From positions 1 through 21,060 of the forward strand of contig JACMLA010000425.1 of NCBI GenBank assembly GCA_014379815.1: a DNA stretch of 21,060 nt, in the 5' to 3' direction. A program made the position numbers and the translations under genes. The stretch is from Bryobacteraceae bacterium (GTDB lineage: Bacteria; Acidobacteriota; Terriglobia; Bryobacterales; Bryobacteraceae). Under the pieces are notes generated by a model. The model was not told the origin of the DNA, did no database searches, and was given only the letters and a program-made list of their open reading frames with translations. Of the stretch, positions 16,460 to 21,060 are shown one piece after another; positions within the stretch are counted from its first letter, which is position 1; each line of letters begins with the position of its first letter.

Positions 16460-17056
16460 CTATTTGTTCTTGGGAGGGCTGATCATAATGTGCGCTCCCG
16501 CCGTCCCGGGCGACATGAGCCACGGCGCACTCTCGCTGGCTTTCGTCGACAGCCCAGTAGATTGTGGCGTAGCAAAAGGCACGTAAATCACCCAGCGCAG
16601 GTAAGCGTTCTCGACCTTCCCCGCAGCAGCGTCGAACTTTGTGCCTGTCAGAACATACAGTGTCCGGGCCTCCTTAGGCATCGGCAGTTTTCCGTCCTCG
16701 ACTTCCTTAAACCGGACCTCGTTGCGCTTCGCCCCAGTAACTTTCTGGCCCACAAGTTCACGGCCCCGAGCCATAAATGGCTCCAGATCCTTGTGATAGC
16801 AATCGACTTCAATAGTAGGTTTCGCAGGATCGGAAGCAAGACAAATCAGCTCGTTCTTACCGTCGCGAAGCTGAACCCTCTTCCCCTGAGCATCAAATCC
16901 AAGCACCGCCGCATCAGCCCGCAACTCCATTGGAGCCGCCAGAACCGCCCCGGCAATCTGCACCTCCGGAGAAGGAATCTCAGCTCCAGCGACCAGCGAA
17001 CCCAGGGCCACTGCCAGAAGGACAGTTGAAAATTTCAAAATTCTCGCAAGACACAT
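16460..17056 (-). CDS. Exported protein of unknown function
   Basis: A 198-residue protein with a clear signal peptide, MCLARILKFSTVLLAVALGS..., cleaved near VAGA before EIPSP. The mature part contains AAPMELRADAAVLGFDAQGK, LRDGKNELICLASDP, VDCYHKDLEPFMARGRELVG and, near the C-terminus, YLRWVIYVPFATPQSTGLST. Two cysteines (in LICLA and VDCYH) could form a disulfide. I recall similar proteins in Acidobacteriota genomes but know no function for them. The gene is convergent with the membrane-anchored regulator, only 15 bp between stops, and divergent from the SnoaL-like gene at 17102. The ATG start has no good ribosome binding site. Confidence 0.75.
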   Translation of the reverse strand: MCLARILKFSTVLLAVALGSLVAGAEIPSPEVQIAGAVLAAPMELRADAAVLGFDAQGKRVQLRDGKNELICLASDPAKPTIEVDCYHKDLEPFMARGRELVGQKVTGAKRNEVRFKEVEDGKLPMPKEARTLYVLTGTKFDAAAGKVENAYLRWVIYVPFATPQSTGLSTKASESAPWLMSPGTAGAHIMISPPKNK

Positions 17057-17062
17057 AAGGGA

Positions 17063-17091
17063 TTTAAGATATCACCATTGTTAGCTAGAAT
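17063..17091 (+). promoter_or_regulatory. Possible promoter for the SnoaL-like gene at 17102
   Basis: TTTAAG (17063-17068) and TAGAAT (17086-17091) are separated by 17 bases. The -35 box is a poor match. Transcription would start only a few bases before the ATG, giving a nearly leaderless mRNA, which fits the absence of a ribosome binding site. Confidence 0.3.
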
Positions 17092-17101
17092 AGCTTCGAC
17101 C

Positions 17102-17488
17102 ATGAATACATCAGACCTGGCGAACAACTTTGTAACGATGTGCAGAGAAGGCAAGAACTTCGACGTAATGCAGCAACTCTACGATGACAACATCGTCAGC
17201 GTGGAAGCTGTACGCCGCAAGACAGGAAACTTCGAAACATCCGGAAAAGCAGCTGTAATTGAAAAGAGCAAGGAATGGGCTGGCGCGCATGAGGTACACG
17301 GAGGCACGGTAGACGGTCCATTTCTGCAAAGCGATAAGTTCGCTGTCGTTTTCGAATTCGAGGTCACTGTCAAAGCAACCGGCGAGCGCATAAAAGACCG
17401 CGAGGTCGCCGTGTACACCGTCGAAAACAGTCTCATCGTCCGGGAAGAGTTCTTCTACGGCGAAGGGGCGAAGGCTCTGGCCCGATAA
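17102..17488 (+). CDS. SnoaL-like / NTF2-fold domain protein
   Basis: A 128-residue protein from ATG 17102 (MNTSDLANNFVTMCREGKNF). A TTG at 17078 would add eight residues and lies inside the probable promoter. The pattern is a small NTF2-like fold: N-terminal helices, LYDDNIVSVEA as the first strand, a helix AAVIEKSKEWAGAHEVHGG, then paired strands FAVVFEFEVTVKATGERIKDREVAVYTVENSLIVREEFFY. This is a stand-alone SnoaL-like protein, often annotated as such with no known reaction. It shares no obvious sequence identity with the SnoaL-like protein at 6894-7382, so it is not a recent duplicate. It is convergent with the next gene; a stem-loop occupies the gap. Confidence 0.85.
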   Translation: MNTSDLANNFVTMCREGKNFDVMQQLYDDNIVSVEAVRRKTGNFETSGKAAVIEKSKEWAGAHEVHGGTVDGPFLQSDKFAVVFEFEVTVKATGERIKDREVAVYTVENSLIVREEFFYGEGAKALAR

Positions 17489-17513
17489 GCGGAGCGTGTG
17501 CCGCGCAGTTACT

Positions 17514-17551
17514 GCGGTCCCTGGCCTTGATTACCGATCTTCAGGGACCGC
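17514..17551. terminator. Stem-loop between convergent genes
   Basis: GCGGTCCCTG (17514-17523) and CAGGGACCGC (17542-17551) form a perfect 10-bp stem around an 18-base loop. It is the main feature of the 71-bp gap between the converging stops at 17488 and 17560. No T-tract follows on either strand, so termination would be weak or factor-assisted; it could also protect 3' ends. Confidence 0.5.
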
Positions 17552-17559
17552 TTCCCTTG

Positions 17560-18261
17560 CTACTGGTCCAGACGAATGCGGTAGTTCAGTGCGTTCCCCC
17601 AGATCGGCACATAGTTGCAGCTGGTCGGTGGCAGAGCCCACGACAAGATCGATCGGGCATTGCGCGTTTGATTGTTCATCGGTTGAATGGTTTGAAGGTT
17701 CTCGTTGGCATTCGTGATTACCGCGAACTGCCACGTTGGAGCCTGGCCCGGGAGGGCATTGGAGAGATGAACACTATCTCGGCCAACCGGTTGTAGTACT
17801 CCCGCGAAGTCGGCGACGCAATGGAGCACGTGTTCCCGACTCCCGGGCAGTGGCGCGAAGCCAAAGCCAAAGGTCTGTTTGATCTTGACCGGCGCGGCAA
17901 ACTGGCGACGTTGCGGATCGTAGCCGACGCAACTCATCTCTTCATAGAAGAGACTGCCAAGGTTGGAAACACCAGCTCCACACTGTCGTGCTGCCGCGAA
18001 AAACGTCGCTGACACGAACTTGGCGTCCTGAGCGCAATACTGATATTGCTTGTAGATCTCCTCCTCCACGGCCAGCTTCTGCGCCTCGGGAGAGTTCTCC
18101 ACGCTCGCTAGCCTTCTCGCAATAGCGTCCTTAACTTCCGGTCCACAAGCCGGTGTGGTTTGCGCAAACGCGGTCGTGGACTGGAAGCCTAATGCGGCCA
18201 ATCCCGTAACTACTAACATTCGCGCAACGCGCGTGAAAACTCCCAATTTAGTAACTAACAT
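17560..18261 (-). CDS. Exported cysteine-containing protein of unknown function
   Basis: A 233-residue protein. The start chosen is the ATG at 18261, which has AGGAG 8 bases upstream and opens the signal peptide MLVTKLGVFTRVARMLVVTG... ending TTAFAQ, before TTPACGPE. The longer frame to 18312 adds residues before the signal and was not used. The mature part starts with a helical segment (CGPEVKDAIARRLASVENSPEAQ...) and has five further cysteines in QYCAQD, RQCGAG, MSCVGY, LHCVAD and TSCNYV, a pattern that suggests disulfides in a periplasmic or secreted protein. No family recognised. It is divergent from the Asp-box propeller gene across 190 bp, in which I found no convincing promoter. Confidence 0.75.
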   Translation of the reverse strand: MLVTKLGVFTRVARMLVVTGLAALGFQSTTAFAQTTPACGPEVKDAIARRLASVENSPEAQKLAVEEEIYKQYQYCAQDAKFVSATFFAAARQCGAGVSNLGSLFYEEMSCVGYDPQRRQFAAPVKIKQTFGFGFAPLPGSREHVLHCVADFAGVLQPVGRDSVHLSNALPGQAPTWQFAVITNANENLQTIQPMNNQTRNARSILSWALPPTSCNYVPIWGNALNYRIRLDQ

Positions 18262-18451
18262 GTCCGTATCTCCTTTTCTTCGTTGTCGTTTGATGGATGC
18301 AATGCTTTGCAAGTCACTGACCGGCCCAGCCTGTCCGATCGTTTAGTGAAGCCGATTGCAATACCGTTTCAAAAAGAAAGTGATATCGTTCGCTCATGTC
18401 CGGGAAGTTGATTTCAGGGAACATGATGTCCCCAGGGAAGGAGCAAACAAT

Positions 18452-19567
18452 TTGAGCAGCGTACGAGTACTAGTAGGCACCCGCAAAGGCGCGTTCGTCC
18501 TCACGTCGGACGGCACACGAGACCAGTGGGAGGTGAGTGGCCCACACTTCGCCGGTTGGGAGATCTATCACGCCAAAGGATCCCCGGCAGATCCCAATCG
18601 GATCTACGCCTCGCAATCGGGCGGCTGGTTCGGGCAACAGATTCAGAGGTCTAACGACGGCGGAACCACTTGGGAGCCCGTGGGCAACAAATTCGCTTAC
18701 GACGGAAATCCCGGCTCGCATCAGTGGTACGACGGCACACCACATCCGTGGGAGTTTAAGCGGGTCTGGCATCTGGAACCATCGCTTACAGATCCGGACG
18801 AAGTTTACGCTGGCGTAGAAGACGCCGGGCTATTCCGGACACCGGATGGTGGACAGAACTGGGAAGAGCTTCCGGGTTTGCGCGGCCACAATTCGGGTCC
18901 GCACTGGCAGCCCGGGGCCGGAGGGATGTGCCTGCACACCATCGTTCTCGATCCGGCTAATCCAGAACGCATCTTCATCGCGATCTCGGCCGCGGGCGCA
19001 TTCCGCACTGACGACCGCGGCGCGACCTGGCGACCCATCAACCGCGGCCTGCGCTCCCAATACATCCCAGATCCGGACGCCGAGGTAGGGCACTGTGTGC
19101 ATCGGATCGCCATGCATCCCTCGCGTCCAAGTGTGCTGTTCATGCAAAAGCACTGGGACGTCATGCGCAGCGACGACGCCGGCGATTCCTGGCATGAAGT
19201 GTCCGGCAATCTCCCAACAGACTTTGGCTTTCCTATCGACGTTCACGCCCACGAACCCGAGACCATCTACGTCGTGCCAATCAAAAGTGACTCCGAGCAT
19301 TACCCTCCAGATGGCAAGCTCCGCGTCTATCGCAGCCGCAGCGGAGGCAACGAATGGGAGCCTCTGACAAACGGCCTCCCGCAGAGCAATTGCTACGTCA
19401 ATGTCTTGCGCGACGCTATGGCAGTCGATTCGCTCGACTCCTGCGGCGTCTACTTTGGGACCACAGGAGGACAGGTTTATGCATCAGCGAATGCGGGCGA
19501 CACCTGGTCACCAATCGTGAGAGATCTTCCATCGGTGCTATCCGTCGAAGTGCAAACTCTCGCGTGA
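18452..19567 (+). CDS. Cytoplasmic Asp-box (BNR/sialidase-like) beta-propeller protein
   Basis: About 371 residues from a TTG start at 18452, chosen because AAGGAG lies 8 bases upstream and [16 protein letters not shown] then begins the first blade directly. A longer TTG start at 18356 lacks such support. Six Asp-box motifs (S/T-x-D/S/N-x-G-x-x-W) occur about every 55 residues: [40 protein letters not shown] and SANAGDTW, at about 67, 130, 186, 240, 295 and 345. They indicate a six-bladed propeller of the sialidase/VPS10-like superfamily. No Arg-triad sialidase motif or signal peptide is evident, so it is probably a cytoplasmic binding scaffold rather than a secreted glycosidase. Its TGA overlaps the GTG of the MoaD/ThiS-like gene. 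Confidence 0.88.
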   Translation: MSSVRVLVGTRKGAFVLTSDGTRDQWEVSGPHFAGWEIYHAKGSPADPNRIYASQSGGWFGQQIQRSNDGGTTWEPVGNKFAYDGNPGSHQWYDGTPHPWEFKRVWHLEPSLTDPDEVYAGVEDAGLFRTPDGGQNWEELPGLRGHNSGPHWQPGAGGMCLHTIVLDPANPERIFIAISAAGAFRTDDRGATWRPINRGLRSQYIPDPDAEVGHCVHRIAMHPSRPSVLFMQKHWDVMRSDDAGDSWHEVSGNLPTDFGFPIDVHAHEPETIYVVPIKSDSEHYPPDGKLRVYRSRSGGNEWEPLTNGLPQSNCYVNVLRDAMAVDSLDSCGVYFGTTGGQVYASANAGDTWSPIVRDLPSVLSVEVQTLA

Positions 19568-19872
19568 CAATCAGGGTTGTACTCCCGGCGCATCTGCGGA
19601 CGCTGGCGCGCGTTTCAGGTGAGGTAACTCTCGATGTCGACGGCCTGGTAGTGACGATAGATTCCGTCCTCGACGCTCTGGAAGCAAGTTACCCGACTTT
19701 GCAGGGAGCCATCCGCGACCATGTCACCCGAAAGCGGCGCCCCTACGTGCGATTCTTCGCATGCGAACAGGATCTGTCGCACGATCCTACGGACAAGCCC
19801 CTTCCTGAAGCCGTCGTGAAAGGCACAGAGCCGCTCCTAATAGTCGGCGCTATCGCAGGCGGCTCAGCGTAA
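19564..19872 (+). CDS. MoaD/ThiS-like ubiquitin-fold protein with C-terminal GGSA
   Basis: A 102-residue beta-grasp protein: [20 protein letters not shown] as strands 1-2, the helix [17 protein letters not shown], strand [12 protein letters not shown], and the C-terminal segment [24 protein letters not shown]. MoaD and ThiS proteins are activated as a C-terminal Gly-Gly acyl-adenylate and then thiocarboxylate to carry sulfur. Here Gly99-Gly100 is followed by Ser-Ala, so activation would require trimming, as described for QbsE-type proteins with residues after the Gly-Gly. The GTG start overlaps the propeller stop as GTGA, showing translational coupling. In-frame codons upstream to 19354 lie inside the propeller gene and are not part of this protein. 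No moeB, moaE or protease gene is in the window. Confidence 0.88.
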   Translation: MTIRVVLPAHLRTLARVSGEVTLDVDGLVVTIDSVLDALEASYPTLQGAIRDHVTRKRRPYVRFFACEQDLSHDPTDKPLPEAVVKGTEPLLIVGAIAGGSA

Positions 19873-19922
19873 GTCACGCGATTGGGAGCTTGGATTCGCT
19901 CACCACCAGAGCAGTGCGTGGG

Positions 19923-19966
19923 GCGGGCGTCCACGCCTGCAGAGGGTCTCCAGACCCACTTCGGTC
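19923..19966. repeat. Intergenic repeat, copy B, between convergent genes
   Basis: GCGGGC, then a GCCTGC segment, GGGTCTCCAGACCC (an inverted repeat with 6-bp arms) and CTTCGGTC. Bases 19945-19966 match 281-302 at 20 of 22 positions. This copy has about 10 extra bases between the GCGGGC and the hairpin. It lies in the 117-bp gap between the converging MoaD-like and VOC genes. Confidence 0.5.
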
Positions 19967-19989
19967 GGCTGGCGCATTGCCACACCAGG

Positions 19990-20391
19990 TCAAGGCCTCG
20001 AATTAAGCGCTATGCGATTCCCTTCACTGTCTTCGAACTCGGCCACGAATCCGTTCGCGCCAATAGCCGTCTTAGGGTACAGAGTCTTACCCCCGTTGGC
20101 ATGAGCGCGCTTCAGTGACTCGTCAATGTCGCCAGTATGGAAGTACAGAATCGGACCGTTCCTGGTCGGTACGTAGGCCTCACCTTTTGCCAGCGCACCC
20201 GTGATTCCCTGAGCGTTCCCGGAAAGCGGGAAGAGGGCCATCTCATTTCCATCAATCGTTTCGCGCTGGAACTGAAATGCGAAAACGCCCTCATAGAACC
20301 GAATGGCGCGATCCATATCAGTAACCGGAATCTCAAAGTAGACAACTGGGTTCGATGGCCCGGATGCTTCAGTCCTGGATGCGTCAGTCAT
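19990..20391 (-). CDS. VOC (glyoxalase/bleomycin-resistance fold) family protein
   Basis: About 133 residues from ATG 20391, preceded by AGGAGGAG about 10 bases upstream. One VOC domain pair is clear: PVVYFEIPVTDMDRAIRFYEGVF opens the first beta-alpha-beta-beta-beta unit, and ILYFHTGDIDESLKRAHANGG the second, ending FVAEFEDSEGNRIALNS. The Glu in EDSEGN is the usual second metal position and His121 or so may be the partner. VOC proteins bind metal and act as lyases, dioxygenases or resistance proteins; function not assignable. The frame stays open upstream to 20502 and includes an ATG at 20475 giving MNALALTTVFFCLCATLFSC, which looks like a lipoprotein signal, so an exported long form is possible. 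Confidence 0.85.
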   Translation of the reverse strand: MTDASRTEASGPSNPVVYFEIPVTDMDRAIRFYEGVFAFQFQRETIDGNEMALFPLSGNAQGITGALAKGEAYVPTRNGPILYFHTGDIDESLKRAHANGGKTLYPKTAIGANGFVAEFEDSEGNRIALNSRP

Positions 20392-20546
20392 AGGAGTCAA
20401 GCTCCTCCTCTCGCCACAGCTAAAGAGGGTAGCGCACAAACAAAAGAAGACAGTGGTCAAGGCCAAAGCATTCATCCTAAGGAGCCCTCGCAGACAGCGC
20501 ACAACCTAGTTTCTCAGTTAGGAAGGAAACATCCTGGCTGACAACC

Positions 20547-20564
20547 CATAACCGTACAGTTATG
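20547..20564. promoter_or_regulatory. Palindromic operator before the ArsR remnant
   Basis: CATAAC-CGTACA-GTTATG is an 18-bp palindrome with one mismatched pair and a GTAC centre. It sits directly before the ArsR-like remnant, where such regulators normally bind to control their own gene. I infer it is the old autoregulatory operator. Confidence 0.5.
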
Positions 20565-20819
20565 CTTTCAGCTATACGCAGGCTGCTGCTAACGAGCTCT
20601 TTAGAGCCCTCGCCGATCCGACTCGCCGGGCGATCTTTGAGCGACTTAGCCGCGACGGGGCACAAACCGGTCCCTCGTCGTCGAACGAGTCTTGCCGTAT
20701 TCCTCGGAGAAAATCTGGCCCGCCTGACACAGGCTCCACTCATCGAGGAGTTGCCGGTGTCCAATGACTTCCAGCCGGTTGTGGGACACCCCTTCACACT
20801 TCGATTCCCGGTCCTCTGA
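20562..20819 (+). pseudogene. Decayed ArsR-family regulator / AHSA1 (SRPBCC) remnant
   Basis: Two recognisable fragments lie in different plus-strand frames. At about 20570-20657 one frame reads SYTQAAANELFRALADPTRR and AIFERLSRDG, the N-terminal helices of ArsR regulators of the SdpR type, then turns into unrelated sequence and stops at 20767. At about 20700-20816 another frame reads LARLTQAPLIEE, then PVSNDFQPVVGHPFTLR, matching the start of AHSA1/SRPBCC domains (which commonly have a Trp-Leu-Met-x-Asn-Asp-Phe pattern here), and stops at 20819. The HTH recognition helix and most of both domains are missing. ArsR and AHSA1 genes are often neighbours, so this looks like a deleted and frameshifted gene pair. 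The identification relies on remembered family consensus. Confidence 0.55.
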
Positions 20820-20945
20820 CTTGTTGCCACACGCGCCACGAAACCCCAAAAGCCTCCAAAACCCACCCCGTCCTAAAACCCGTTGACGCGCTTCTTTTAG
20901 CCACTTTCATTGGCAAATCCACCAATCCACACCCCAAAAGCTTGA

Positions 20946-20970
20946 CACCCCGTGCTCTAATGGCACGGTG
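20946..20970 (+). other. Upstream hairpin of the right-edge leader
   Basis: CCGTGC (20950-20955) pairs with GCACGG (20963-20968) around the loop TCTAATG; flanking CACC and GGTG can extend or compete with this stem. It stands directly before the larger hairpin at 20971, and the shared G run at 20970-20973 could pair in either structure. Confidence 0.4.
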
Positions 20971-21013
20971 GGGCGCCCACGGACAAGATCCGTGACGGCG
21001 CCCTTTTCTTTTT
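20971..21013 (+). terminator. Terminator-like hairpin and T-tract directly before a ribosome binding site
   Basis: GGGCGCC-CACGGA (20971-20983) pairs with TCCGTG-AC-GGCGCCC (20989-21003) around the 5-base loop CAAGA, with an AC bulge, giving a 13-bp GC-rich stem. TTTTCTTTTT follows at 21004-21013. This is a textbook intrinsic terminator shape. The ribosome binding site of the next gene begins at 21014, so it may be an attenuator in that gene's leader or the end of the upstream decayed locus. Confidence 0.65.
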
Positions 21014-21026
21014 GGAGGTCCTCACA

Positions 21027-21060
21027 ATGGCAACGCAAAAGCAAACCGACGCAAATCGTC
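21027..21060 (+). CDS. Start of a gene cut by the right edge (MATQKQTDANR...)
   Basis: ATG at 21027 follows GGAGG (21014-21018) by 8 bases, a strong initiation site. Only eleven residues are visible, MATQKQTDANR. I recall a repeated acidobacterial and planctomycete family beginning with a similar xxANRxNAQxSTGP pattern, but eleven residues cannot prove membership. Its upstream leader carries the hairpin described at 20971-21013. Confidence 0.6.
   Translation, partial: MATQKQTDANR

Noticed and set aside
19354..19563. In-frame extension upstream of the MoaD-like protein
   Set aside because: It lies inside the propeller gene in another frame; the GTG at 19564 overlapping the stop is the natural start.
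18452..19567. Active sialidase
   Set aside because: Asp boxes alone define the fold; no arginine-triad or FRIP-like motif and no export signal are evident.
20477..20866. 129-codon minus-strand open frame over the ArsR/AHSA1 remnant
   Set aside because: No family features, no good start, and the plus strand gives recognisable family fragments.
20942..20964. TTGACA as a -35 box for the right-edge gene
   Set aside because: At 16 to 18 bases downstream there is only GC-rich stem sequence and no -10-like hexamer.
20946..21003. tRNA or tRNA-like gene
   Set aside because: There are two stem-loops, but no acceptor stem, no T-arm GTTC-type sequence and a T-tract follows.
1..21060. CRISPR array, transposase, phage or toxin-antitoxin module
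   Set aside because: No regularly spaced repeats, transposase motifs, phage structural genes or paired small toxin-like genes were found.

Overview
The window most resembles a member of the Acidobacteriota, perhaps of the Solibacter/Bryobacter type. This is inferred from content: a very large Oar-like TonB-dependent receptor with an N-terminal carboxypeptidase-regulatory domain, a divergent membrane-anchored regulator of a type I associate with that phylum, several exported proteins of uncharacterised families, and moderately high GC. No rRNA or tRNA marker is present to confirm it. It reads as ordinary chromosome, densely packed and mostly on the minus strand. I see no CRISPR array, intact mobile element, phage or plasmid module.

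Left part (1-8.9 kb). The plus-strand tail of a LytTR-type regulator enters from the left edge. A minus-strand block follows. Read in its own direction it contains: a 473-aa exported helical-repeat protein; a GTGA-overlapping pair of a SnoaL-like protein and an alpha/beta hydrolase; a xylose-isomerase-like TIM barrel enzyme; MscL with a C-terminal zinc ribbon; an exported double-BON protein; an exported SMP-30-like beta-propeller; a NUDIX hydrolase; and MutS2. The last four (BON, propeller, NUDIX, MutS2) are within a few bases of each other or overlap and probably form one transcript.

Middle part (8.9-16.5 kb). A soluble multi-PAS histidine kinase with a good sigma-70-type promoter runs convergently into the Oar-like receptor gene, overlapping it by 12 bp. 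The receptor is divergent from a single-span membrane protein with a cytoplasmic N-terminal domain, so this pair probably shares a control region and may be a substrate-sensing uptake unit.

Right part (16.5-21.06 kb). Two exported proteins of unknown function flank a second SnoaL-like protein. Next comes a translationally coupled pair: a cytoplasmic six-Asp-box propeller and a MoaD/ThiS-like protein whose Gly-Gly is followed by Ser-Ala. A VOC-family protein follows on the minus strand. The right end holds a decayed ArsR/AHSA1 remnant with a preserved palindromic operator, then a structured leader (hairpin plus T-tract) directly before the ribosome binding site of a gene cut off by the window edge.

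The best candidates for something undescribed are the propeller/MoaD-like pair, the receptor with its divergent sensor, the hairpin leader at the right edge, and a repeat found between two of the convergent gene pairs. No stretch over 300 bases lacks a gene.
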